A stretch of 64,000 nt of DNA, from positions 124,001 through 188,000 of the forward strand of contig JARFIW010001452.1 of assembly GCA_036346225.1 (NCBI GenBank). Direction: 5' to 3'. This DNA is from Platerodrilus igneus. Lineage: Eukaryota; Arthropoda; Insecta; Coleoptera; Lycidae. Shown in pieces: positions 10,746 through 22,104 of this stretch (the stretch's first letter is position 1; each line of letters opens with the position of its first letter). The notes under the pieces are model-generated. The model was not told the origin of the DNA. It searched no databases and saw only the letters and a program-made list of their open reading frames with translations. Both the position numbers and the translations under genes were made by a program.

Positions 10746-10767
10746 ATAGTAAGACATTTTTCGAAAG

Positions 10768-11636
10768 ATGTCGCATTCAAGCAATCAGTGGTGCTCCAAA
10801 CAATCTATTACAAAAGCAGCAGAGGATATCCTGGATGGCTCGAGTTTCTACGCTGCTAGTAAAAAATATAATATACCTAGAACAACGTTATGCAGATATG
10901 TTAAAAGGTTGCAGAACGTGAAGAAATTACATAATTCCAACGATGCATCCAGAGATGTTATACCAGAAGTTAAAATACCTATACAGAATTATGATAACTT
11001 TGCTATTGCTAATGCAAAAGAGGATGGTAAACATGGTCCTTGTTCCGTCAACATACGAGCTATATTCGTGGGACCATCGAGTTGTGGGAAGACCAACGCT
11101 TTAATATCTCTGATCTTGCACGAGAACGGTCTTAGATTTCAAAATGTCTATGTATTTTCGAAGAGTTTGTATCAACCGAAATACGAATTGTTAAGAAACG
11201 TTTTACACCATTAAAAGAAGAAATTGGTTACCATGAGTTTGAAAATTGCGATGATTTGATCGAACCCGAGATACCAAAGAAGATTCAATTATGGTTTTCG
11301 ATGATATACCTGCAAACGAGCAAAGTAAAATCACCAATTTATTCTCGTTCGGTCGACATAAAGCAATAGATTCGTTCTATCTATGTCAAACTTACGCTAG
11401 TGCCTTAAAACATAGACTCAGAGATAACGCCAATGTAATCGCATTATGGAAACAGGATGAAACCATCATGAATATCTTTTCGGATCATATAAGTGGTGAC
11501 ATGATATATTCCGAAATTTAAAGAAATTGTTTACAGTGTTAAAGGACTCTTTTATAATTTTATAACTGTTGTTAAAGATTTTGATTTGGATAATGGTCGA
11601 TATAGGAAGAATTTCGACGAGTATATAAATATTTGA
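10768..11636 (+). pseudogene. Packaging-type (A32/FtsK-HerA) ATPase with N-terminal psq-like HTH, frameshifted
   Basis: Such ATPases pump DNA into capsids in Polintons and related viruses. The first 148 codons (10768-11211) hold a psq/pogo-like helix-turn-helix at about residues 13-46 (ITKAAEDILDG...YNIPRTTLCRYVKR). The Walker A loop GPSSCGKT follows at residues 102-109, then LRFQNVYVFSKS. The frame breaks twice between 11205 and 11291. From 11291 a 76-codon frame gives MVFDDIP (Walker B), FSFGRHKAIDSFYLCQTYA (sensor region) and RDNANVI. A further break leads to a tail through 11636 ending NGRYRKNFDEY. The family is usually about 250 residues without an HTH, so the N-terminal extension is unusual. 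TATA box and minisatellite lie upstream. As read, it is broken; whether the breaks are real or consensus errors is open. Confidence 0.78.
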
Positions 11637-11859
11637 TATTATTCAAAAAGTTAGTTCCCATCCAAAGTTTCATGATGACGGACGTTGGACATTTAAAAAA
11701 ACAAACGCAATCTTCATCTTATGCAGGATTTTAAACGAAAAAGTTAATATATACAAAAATGCAAATCTCATTCATCTATAATTAACAGTTGTGGAAAAAT
11801 TGATCGATCCACTTAAAATACCAATTCCCAGTTCATTCTCACGAAAAACCAACAGTTTT

Positions 11860-12530
11860 ATAAACCCCATCTCCTCGATTATTTCCATAAAATCATCCAG
11901 AACGAAAATTAAGCAACTTCCAGAAGTGCTGTATTGCTTACTATGCGGATGTGTTAGCTAGACACGAAGACGAAAATATTATACAAGTCGGCCCTATGTT
12001 TAACTATAACCGTCAAATTGATACGAATAACCTCGCCAAAGTATGTAGGAAATTGATTTATTAAATTGTCTCTTTAACCTAAAACAATAACGTTTATCTA
12101 GAGACTAGAGGTTCTAACAACAGTCATAATTATATTGAAACTCCTTAGGTTATTAACAATTGCACCGATTTTGTACGCATGAATACATTCCATACCGGAT
12201 TGCTTCGTGCGTGAACAAAATCATGGGTGCAATAGACATATCCGAATAGAGTATTTAAAATAAAAAGCTGTTAGCCTAGAAGTTATTAATTATTGATTGT
12301 TACGGTTTAAAGAGACAATATTAATAAATATGTTATACATACTTTGGAAAGGTTATGCGTAAATTTCGCAATGCTCTACGAGTAAAAAGCAGAATGTGGA
12401 CAACGCTATTGATGATGGAAAATCTCTTAACATCAGTCATACGAGGAAGCAATACAGCACTGTACTGCAGAGTTATCATTATTTCAGGATCTCCATGTTT
12501 TATGGAAATAATTAGGAGATGGGTTTATGA
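11860..12530. repeat. Second, diverged palindrome inside the Polinton loop
   Basis: The two halves (about 11860-12190 and 12200-12530) are imperfect reverse complements centred near 12195. Paired landmarks: ATAAACCCCATCTCCT with ATAAACCCATCTCCT; GTGCTGTATTGCTT on both sides; CCAAAGTATGTA on both sides; TTGTCTCTTTAA on both sides; GCACCGATTTTGT with GCACCCATGATTTTGT. The left half has an open stretch (about 11935-12063) containing YYADVLARHEDENII and QVGPMFNYN, which may be a former coding segment. No recognised family. Confidence 0.72.
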
Positions 12531-12539
12531 ATGTTGGCA

Positions 12540-12979
12540 GATATTCAAATGGAATATATACTAAATTGTAAGTTGGAAATAAAAATTTTACACCACAACT
12601 GTTATTTTAAGAAATGAATCTTTTTAGAAATTATTTTTGTACATATTAGCTTGTTTATGTTTTAAAATATAAAGCATACATTGGTATTGTTTAATTTTTC
12701 AAATGTCCACGTAACTGAAATGGATATCTAAGTAATTATGAAAAGAATTATAACAAAGAGCGCTAATTTAATTTTAAAGAAATGATAAACTACGTGTTTC
12801 AAACATCCTTTAGTTTTTTTTTTTTTCAACTTTATATATTACATAAACCTTTTACTGCTTCCAGTAATTGTATCCTAACAATACCATTATATATAAATAA
12901 AACCAAAACGTTTGAAACAATATTTATATTACAACAAATACTTAAATTACACTTCACATAGAAATATTTTTTATTCATT

Positions 12980-13010
<31 letters not shown>
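12540..13010. other. Loop sequence without gene, with (AC)n
   Basis: AT-rich and noncoding as far as I can see. A dinucleotide (AC)n tract of about 30 bases lies at 12984-13013. The C copy begins with sequence related to about 12840 onward. Confidence 0.6.
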
Positions 13011-13018
<8 letters not shown>

Positions 13019-13019
13019 T

Positions 13020-13451
13020 CACTTTTTCCTCCTTTAATTGGCAAATGTAGTATACATATCCAAATTTTGCACACGATTTTCGTTTGATCTGAGTTTCTTA
13101 GAGGTAGCTTTTGGAACATTGTAGATTTCGGATTTTGAACCAGTAATCCATCCTTTGTTTATTTCGTCAAGGGCTTTATTTAAATCTTTAGTATACGATT
13201 TGTTGTCTTTTTTTTCTGTCAGAAACGTCTGACTTGGAGTCTATGTTCTGATCTTTCGCATCAACATTATCATGTGTAGGTTTATCTTGCACTATTTTAG
13301 TATTTACCAGAGATTCATTAGACATACCATTCAAATGTTGGCTAGTTGAATTGTTTGATAAACTTGTTTTCATCTCCTTGACAACTTCTTCTAAAATTTT
13401 TATAGCATCTAAATATTTCTTTGTATTTTTTTTACGATGTTTACTTATCAA
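13020..13451 (-). pseudogene. Lysine-rich ORF followed by psq-like HTH (copy B)
   Basis: An 87-codon open frame (13451-13188) begins MISKHRKKNTKKYLDAIKIL and looks like a charged, partly coiled-coil region. It stops right after a run of eight A residues. In the next frame the sequence continues as TKDLNKALDEINKGW...YNVPKATSKKL, which resembles the psq/pogo helix-turn-helix (xALxxIxxGxxSxxxAxxxYxVPxxTL). The single frame change at a homopolymer suggests one gene broken by one indel. Its decayed mirror is at 9960-10290. Function unknown; DNA binding is a reasonable inference. Confidence 0.5.
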
Positions 13452-13454
13452 AAT

Positions 13455-14545
13455 GCAAATGCAGACTATTCCAATTTCACAATTTCGAAAAATATGTATA
13501 AATATTTACCCCGTCTAACTTTGTTCTCGTTTGATACATCCGATAATTATAGATGTAGCGCGTAAGCAAGAAGTTAATTGATTTTCACCGACGTGAATAG
13601 ACTGGTATGAAATGTTACTCAAGGTTAAACGACGCTGGGTTTCTCCTAATTTAAAAGTAAACTACCTAATTAGTGGCTACATTAAGATGGACAGTGTAGA
13701 GGATGTTAAATCTTTCAACACTGAAATGTTGTGCTCACCTCCCCAGTAACCTAGGGAGATCTACACCTTTGTGGAGAGGATGTCAGCTAAGTCAGAGGAG
13801 TTCCAAGAACGAGATTCTGGTTATTTACAATAATTTATTTTTTCTAATTTTTAAATTTTAGGATGGACTCTGAAACAGGCGTTGTACTTGGAGATTAAGT
13901 AAACAAGTACAACCCTTTGCGTGATCCTCATACATCGAGCTCCCAAATGGGTTCGAAACACCAGAGCTGTTATTAATATACAAAATGACGACAACGCATG
14001 CTTTGCCTGGTGCGTGATAGCTGCGCTCACTCAGTGCTCACAATCCGCAAAGGGTCGGTAGCACCCCATTACAGCACCATTTCAATTTGACAGGACTGCA
14101 GTTCCCGATATCCATAAAGGATATACCCCGGTTCGAGGAATTAAACAACATCAGTGTCAACGTGTTTGGGGTGGAAAGGAAGTCGATTGTGGGACACACC
14201 AGGATTTATCTCAAAAGACAGAGCGATACGGTTTAGAAATAGATTAAAGATGAATTATATACGGTGCTTGCAAAAGGTTATTCTGCAAATCAGTAAGGTG
14301 TCATTCGATTTGGAAAAATTCCGAGGATTTGAAAACCTGAGGAAAAACATAATAATAATTGAAATCTTACACGATGGTATATTAAAAATACTGCTAAGAG
14401 TAATTTTGTTTAATAATTCTAAAATGGCGTTGGTGGTTAAATACATACAGGTAAAACCCACTATAAAACAATTATAGACGTCACTTTTCCAGTCAAGACT
14501 TGCATATAACGCCAACTAATATAATGAGCTGCGCACGCTCGACCA
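13455..14545 (+). other. Copy B segment without recognised gene
   Basis: A frame of 107 codons is open at 14154-14477 on plus (contains FDLEKFRGFENLRKN) and an 86-codon frame is open on minus at 14515-14255. Neither has a family I recognise. The damaged copies in A and C are no help in choosing between them. Confidence 0.45.
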
Positions 14546-14550
14546 TCGGC

Positions 14551-14590
14551 ATAAAAGCGAGAGCTATGTTCCAGTGCATTAGTCGTCAAA
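14551..14590 (+). promoter_or_regulatory. Candidate core promoter of the 134-codon ORF
   Basis: ATAAAAG at 14551-14557 lies about 28 bases before CATTAGT, an initiator-like sequence, and the ATG follows at 14626. The same ATAAAAGCG is visible on the minus strand of arm A near 8990. In copy C the TATA position is replaced by the T run. Confidence 0.45.
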
Positions 14591-14625
14591 GTATCATCGA
14601 GTTTGATTAAAATTATAAATTAAAG

Positions 14626-15027
14626 ATGGATTTTTCTTGTGTTGACGTTACAAGTGATGTGCGAGTACCACAATTAAATATCAACCAACTGGTTGGTAAG
14701 TCAACCCATAGGTTAGGCGAATTTCCTTCAAATTATCACCACCATATATTAGAAGTTGGTTTTGATTTATATGGTGGTCTTCAACCTGTCATCCAAGTGA
14801 TTTGCTGTAGTGGTATGTGTGCTGATTCTACGATAACATTCTCTTACTTCGATTGGAAGAAATTGTGTACTTTTCAAGTAGAATTTCAAATTCGCCAATT
14901 TGCTCAAGACTCAAAACAAGTACGATTAAATGATCTGACTACTGGAAACGATGTTGTTGACATACAATTGGATCAAGATTTCAAATTGCAGCTGAGCACA
15001 GCCTTTAATAGAAGTATATGGTTTTAG
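14626..15027 (+). CDS. 134-codon ORF of unknown function (Polinton arm, copy B)
   Basis: This is the best-preserved open frame of the arms, starting MDFSCVDVTSDVRVPQLNIN and ending RSIWF. I do not recognise the family. Visible features: no signal peptide, no transmembrane segment, a His-rich YHHHILEV, FDLYGGLQPVIQVICC followed by SGMCADSTITFSYFDW, and a polar C-terminal half (DLTTGNDVVDIQLDQDF). A TATA-Inr pair stands at the right distance upstream. The gene precedes another small ORF and the polymerase tail on the same strand. The A copy is broken by several one-base losses and the C copy by many. It may be a structural or regulatory protein of the element; no function can be assigned. Confidence 0.55.
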   Translation: MDFSCVDVTSDVRVPQLNINQLVGKSTHRLGEFPSNYHHHILEVGFDLYGGLQPVIQVICCSGMCADSTITFSYFDWKKLCTFQVEFQIRQFAQDSKQVRLNDLTTGNDVVDIQLDQDFKLQLSTAFNRSIWF

Positions 15028-15059
15028 AACAATTTTGAAAAAGAGAATTTATATAATAT

Positions 15060-15393
15060 GGAGATTACGAAAGATGGGAATGTTATTGTCTACCTGCGTA
15101 CGAGTGCATCAAGCTATTAAATTTGCGAGAATTGATCTGTTTTAAAATGGTTGAGTTAAGGTGTAGAAACTTTCCAGAATTTTACGAAAATTTGTTGGTG
15201 ATATAAAAAGTATGTGGAAATACGACGGAGGAAGAAAGGGTTCAAACGTTATTAGAGGGAGAGAGCAGTGCCAGTATTTCTCTGTCTAATGATTGCAGCA
15301 ATTTAAATTACTTGACAGTGTTGGAACTTATTAAATGTTTCCATTCAGTACTTAAAAGATGCAACTGCAAGGCAATCGCTTGCGCAAATGTTT
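15060..15393 (+). pseudogene. Broken copy B of the small ORF before the polymerase tail
   Basis: Starts at an ATG at 15060 (MEITKDGNVIV) 32 bases after the stop of the preceding ORF. Copy A has one extra C after GTTATTGTC, and copy B loses frame there. Two shortened A runs near 15187 and 15208 break it again. The end (CNCKAIACANV) matches copy A. Together the copies suggest a gene of about 110 codons; as written here it is not translatable. Family unknown. Confidence 0.55.
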
Positions 15394-15634
15394 AGAGATT
15401 TGGCTATCCCAGATTCGCCAGACTCTGGTTACCACAGCGGTTTATAGATGTTATCAATACATGTATGTATTCTATTAAAACATATTTCTTGATAAAGTTT
15501 TTTTACATATTTGTATCGCCAACATTACCATAAATTATTAATAGACGTATTAAACTATCCTGTTTTTATTTTTAGGTTTAAAGTGGTGTACGCGGAAATA
15601 ATAAACACAATATACCGCATGTTAACAAAAAGTT

Positions 15635-15874
15635 GTGGGGAAATTTAAAGACGAGTTTTACGGTGACTTGGTGTTAGAATCTGTAGGTAGTAAGGCTAAG
15701 TCCTACTGTATTGTGCGCGAGAAGGACACGATTAAAAAGATTAAAGGGATCTCACAAAGTGTAGTTATAAAACCGAGGGTCTTACAACCTATAACGAGCA
15801 TATATTCCCAAAAGGGTGGGCATCCAGCTACGCAACAGTGCGTGGAGAATAAGGATTCTCCAATAAGAAATTAA
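15635..15874 (+). pseudogene. C-terminal fragment of protein-primed DNA polymerase B (copy B)
   Basis: Same fragment as in arm A (GKFKDEFYGDLVL...KIKGISQSVV), reading outward toward the right end. The G run before it has four instead of five bases. One A is lost after GTAGTTA, so the last 30 codons are read in a different frame from copy A. A TTTTTATTTTTAG acceptor-like stretch lies at about 15562-15574, just upstream. Confidence 0.72.
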
Positions 15875-16210
15875 AGTCATTGGTAATGGTAAAATGTTAA
15901 ACCTATAAAGGCGATTATTAATTGTGGTTTAGTGACCGCGTTTGTGCACTCTTCGAGTGTCTTCGGCAATCTTCGATTGTTTCCAAAGAAAATATTCAAG
16001 CACGCCATTTAATGTCGTGGTGTAACATCGTCCACTGTTAAGCTCCGTTAATTATACTACTAAATGAGGTTTGTATTTTCCGTAAATACGCACTTTTCAG
16101 CGCCTCGTGTTATTGGTAATCTACAAACAATTATATCTCGATTTGAAATGCGCGTCATTGAAACATATTCTCAACATAATTAATAGAAAGTCCAAGAAAA
16201 GAAATTATAA

Positions 16211-17530
<1,320 letters not shown>

Positions 17531-17626
17531 ACATCAATTGGATCAAGATTTCAAATTGCAGCTGAGCACAGCCTTTAATAGAAGTATATGGTTTTAGAAC
17601 AATTTTGAAAAGAGAATTTATATAAT

Positions 17627-17963
17627 ATGGAGATTACGAAAGATGGGAATGTTATTGTCTACCTGCGTACGAGTGCATCAAGCTATTAAATTTGCGAGAA
17701 TTGATCTGTTTTAAAATGGTTGAGTTAAGGTGTAGAAACTTTCCAGAATTTTACGAAAATTTGTTGGTGATATAAAAAGTATGTGGAAATACGACGGAGG
17801 AAGAAAGGGTTCAAACGTTATTAGAGGAGAGAGCAGTGCCAGTATTTCTCTGTCTAATGATTGCAGCAATTTAAATTACTTGACAGTGTTGGAACTTATT
17901 AAATGTTTCCATTCAGTACTTAAAAGATGCAACTGCAAGGCAATCGCTTGCGCAAATGTTTAG
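17627..17963 (+). pseudogene. Broken copy C of the small ORF before the polymerase tail
   Basis: Same frame-breaking losses as copy B, plus one further shortened G run (GAGGAGAGAG). It ends CNCKAIACANV and a TAG at 17961-17963. Sharing the B-type indels shows that B and C derive from one sequence distinct from A. Confidence 0.6.
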
Positions 17964-18204
17964 AGATTTGGCTATCCCAGATTCGCCAGACTCTGGTTAC
18001 CACAGCGGTTTATAGATGTTATCAATACATGTATGTATTCTATTAAAACATATTTCTTGATAAAGTTTGTTTTACATATTTGTATCGCCAACATTACCAT
18101 AAATTATTAATAGACGTATTAAACTATCCTGTTTTTATTTTTAGGTTTAAAGTGGTGTAACGCGGAAATAATAAACACAATATACCGCATGTTAACAAAA
18201 AGTT

Positions 18205-18444
18205 GTGGGGAAATTTAAAGACGAGTTTTACGGTGACTTGGTGTTAGAATCTGTAGGTAGTAAGGCTAAGTCCTACTGTATTGTGCGCGAGAAGGACACG
18301 ATTAAAAAGATTAAAGGGATCTCACAAAGTGTAGTTATAAAACCGAGGGTCTTACAACCTATAACGAGCATATATTCCCAAAAGGGTGGGCATCCAGCTA
18401 CGCAACAGTGCGTGGAGAATAAGGATTCTCCAATAAGAAATTAA
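18205..18444 (+). pseudogene. C-terminal fragment of protein-primed DNA polymerase B (copy C)
   Basis: Identical in translation to the copy B fragment, with the same one-base losses. It reads toward the right terminus about 1.9 kb away. Confidence 0.72.
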
Positions 18445-18449
18445 AGTCA

Positions 18450-20290
18450 TTGGTAATGGTAAAATGTTAAACCTATAAAGGCGATTATTAATTGTGGTTT
18501 AGTGACCGCGTTTGTGCACTCTTCGAGTGTCTTCGGCAATCTTCGATTGTTTCCAAAGAAAATATTCAAGCACGCCATTTAATGTCGTGGTGTAACATCG
18601 TCCACTGTTAAGCTCCGTTAATTATACTACTAAATGAGGTTTGTATTTTCCGTAAATACGCACTTTTCAGCGCCTCGTGTTATTGGTAATCTACAAACAA
18701 TTATATCTCGATTTGAAATGCGCGTCATTGAAACATATTCTCAACATAATTAATAGAAAGTCCAAGAAAAGAAATTATAAAACAGCATTCAAATGTTCGT
18801 TAAGAAATCTAGAATATTTGTTGGATTACGAGTTACAATTTTATTAATACTACATTGAAGTTTCCGGAATTTGCGTTATAATGCTTCTACCGCATCACGT
18901 AAGGTAATTTAGGTAATAAGACCCATTTACTTTCACTCTGATTATTATTGAACAGTACTTAATCTGGTTTATTACATTTTTGTTAATTCTGGAATTTAGG
19001 TAGTTAATGATGTCATACACAAAATTTCTAATTAACATACATGGCTGGTATCTAGCGAAAGTTGTAGCACGCATTTTCAATTACGAATGCATTCTTCTTT
19101 CATTACAGGAGAAATTCCATAGATTTCATACCAGCAAATGCGCTTTCTTTTAGATATTTAAAACACATTACATTGGACATCAAAAGTCGACCTTGCCATT
19201 TCTACATTATTGTTAAGCATGCATTGGAATTTTTGGATGCGGTAATTTCTTGTTTAAAGTAACTTAGTTAAATAAAGTGTAATTTAAATTGTGATTGTAT
19301 AGTCAGTTATTGCAATTGAAAACACATTCAGGGAATAATTTATTTGCTCTATATATTTTACAGTAGAGCTTTCCGGACAAAAATTTCTGCTTTTAATTAA
19401 TTAAAGCATACAAGTTTCTGGTGTATATTCCTAAAGAGAAAATAAGTAGTTGATGTACCGTTGAATGGAGTTCATACTTGTTTACACAAATTTCAGATCC
19501 TGCGAACTAGCGTTTTTGTTAATATTATTTAAAAATCAATACGTTAGATGGATAAGGTGTTCAGTGGCGGCTATTTTATCAATAAATTTTATTTAATATG
19601 TTTAGTTTTTATTTTCAACACCAAAATTCTAAGGTTCACAAAACAATTTCTACAACCGGTTTTAAGACGTTGAAAAGAGCTAGCTGCGGAGATCTGAAAA
19701 TTAGAAATAAAAAGATTCGGGTAGCTGAGAAAATCTAATATTAATTGATACCAAACAAGGTAGGTTTATCTCGAAAGATGCATTGGCTAGACGAGGAAAA
19801 CTATTTGTTAGTTTTGCTTATAAAGCAAAGGCGAAATTTAGAGGTTTGAGAGCTTAAAGTGTAACTTTGTAAGGAGTAGTCCGATTTTAAATCTGTTTAC
19901 AGATTCTGCAATAAAATTCTAAGCTAACAAGATGTATTGCATGACTAAGAAAATTTATAAGAACGCTCAAAAGTCGCTATAGGTAAAAAATCTTAAAATG
20001 GGGTAGCTCCTTGGGGGTGATGCAATCTAAAAATTCTTAAAGATTCGGGTACCTGAGAAAATCTAATATTAATTGATACCAAACAAGGTAGGTTTATCTC
20101 GAAAGATAAAAAATGGCTAGTCGAAGAAAACTTTTGGTCCAGAATGTTAGCGGTAAAAATCTTAAAAATAGGTTTATCTCGTGGGAGGAAATGTGGATGC
20201 TCATTTATCTCGAAAGATGAAAAATTTAAGATAGGTTTATCTCGAAAGATGAAAAATGGTTAGTCGAAGAAAACTTTTTGGTCCAGATGT
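18450..20290. other. Outer right arm, no clear gene
   Basis: Mirror of 5779-7700. It contains the mirrored short frames (19080-18895 on minus) and the mirrored subterminal repeat blocks (about 19700-20290). Identity to the left arm looks well above 95 percent by eye, with scattered one-base differences. Confidence 0.6.
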
Positions 20291-20350
20291 GTGAGGAAAT
20301 GAGGGATTCTGGAGGAAATGAGGGGGTGATTACGCCCATAATGTACTACT

Positions 20351-20356
20351 GAAGTT
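20351..20356. repeat. Right target-site duplication GAAGTT of the Polinton
   Basis: Directly follows the terminal ATGTACTACT and equals the six bases at 5773-5778. Confidence 0.88.
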
Positions 20357-21320
20357 CCTACCTCTAAATTTAGGATTCCAAAAATTTGCATTCAATGCCT
20401 TAAAATTATGCAAAACCTATGGTTTCTAGAAATGTTCGGTATTTTGTCTCTTGGATAGAATCAGTTATAAGATGGTAAGTTATACACAGCTTTAAAAGAC
20501 ATATTCCCATGCGACACACATACAGCACTTTATATAAAATTCTATCACGATATAATCAAAACGAATCACTAAGCTTTACTGCACCACCTTCTAATTAGAT
20601 ACATTTAAATAAATAGCTAGTGTTCTTGATTTTATTTTGCTCTATACTGTCTTACAAGAATATGCAATGCAACAAAGGAAAATATCTGCAAGAGTCAAAT
20701 ATGAAGTTTAAATAAATCATAATGTTATACCGACATTTCCTTTCTTATTCATAAGGTTTGCAATAACACCACAATCTTTGCAATATTCTGAAATTGAAAA
20801 AGTTTTGTGTGGTACGAGTTACGCTACCTATTCTAGCTTATTTCTAACTTTGACAATCTAGAGAGTAAAGAGAAAGATTGGTGAAGTTTTCTGTGCTTTA
20901 GTTTGGTATATACTTTATCCGGGATGAAATCTTTTTGTTCTCTGAAAAACTTAGAAGCTTGAAAAGTTTATTTTAAGTTCGAAAAGGATATTTAAGAATG
21001 CTTTGTTCTAAAGTCCCCTTTGAATATTTTAACCTGTACGTTCCAGTTATTTAATTTATATATAAATAATCTGAAACGAGAAGTAATTTGCATACACGTT
21101 ATTCTATACTATTATAGGAACATTTCAATTCAGACTCCCACATGTGGCTTGTGTTAGAAACAGTGAGATATCTCCAAAAAATTTGGGTTATTATGTAAAA
21201 GTATGCATTAAAACAAGGTCTATGCCGTGCAACACTGAGATGTTAATGACTTAACAACACAAACCCTTGATAGCAGTTATCTCAGTATTGAAATTTTCAG
21301 TTCTGTAGTGCACCATTGAA
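20357..21320. other. AT-rich spacer, nothing recognised
   Basis: No open frame, repeat structure or RNA gene that I can support. Confidence 0.5.
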
Positions 21321-21339
21321 GTGGGTATCAGCGACGTAA

Positions 21340-22100
21340 CTAGGTACCCGCAGTACCCGCAACCGCGGTGGGACCCCCGACCACCAACGGGGCCCCAGGT
21401 GATATTTCAAGCAAGGGCCTATCTGAAAGAATTTCAATAACAACGTAATCAAAAAAATAAGTGTTTAGTGTTCATCTCCTGAATGTTGTATTAGTACAAT
21501 GTGCTTTCAACTTTATAAGTTTCTAAAAGAAAAAGTTTAGTTTAAAATTAGAACTAGAATGGAGAATACAAATTGGAGCACAATGCCACACAATATAGCA
21601 CTGAGAATAATTTCCTATTAAAATTTTACATTATACCTACAATTAAAGAAAATCAGCAGAATATTATTATTTCAAATGGTTAACCCACGCACTAGGGTCC
21701 AGTCTATAATATTTGTAATTTAATATGTATATACTGACGGCTCACCAATCACCGCTGAAATCTTAAATCTAGTAGGTAACCGTAGGTGTTAAGGTGCCGC
21801 GTTAGCGTCGACGCGCTAGCGTTGTCCTAACTCTGCGTGCAGATGCATGCAGGTTTTGTATGTTTATATTATTATTTTAGTCCGTTACATGTTGTTGTCG
21901 GTGTTGCGTGTCGCATTGCATAACAGTGTAACTGTACGAAAATAATATGGGATAGGCGAGAGGTTCTGAACGATTTTCTTTTGAGAACCATCAAACTAGA
22001 ATATAAATATTAAAGTATAGGTATATTAAAGCGTTAACATTTGTGAACATAAAGCATAAGTTTATCCTTAAAAGACTACATTCCACAAATTTTGGGTATG
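21340..22100. other. hAT 5' region, noncoding
   Basis: GC-rich next to the terminus (21345-21400), including CGGGGCCCC. A second GC-rich patch at 21790-21845 (GCGTTAGCGTCGACGCGCTAGCG) stands out from AT-rich DNA and is partly self-complementary. It could be the promoter region of the element; no gene seen. Confidence 0.4.
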
Positions 22101-22104
22101 GTTC

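Larger units (their letters stand above)
13010..16210 (+). repeat. Right inverted arm copy B of the Polinton
   Basis: Inverted relative to arm A (7380-10310). It ends abruptly at 16210 in GAAATTATAA. The same bases in copy C (18771-18780) continue into the outer arm, so B lacks the outer 1.6 kb. It holds the cleanest copy of the 134-codon ORF. Confidence 0.85.
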
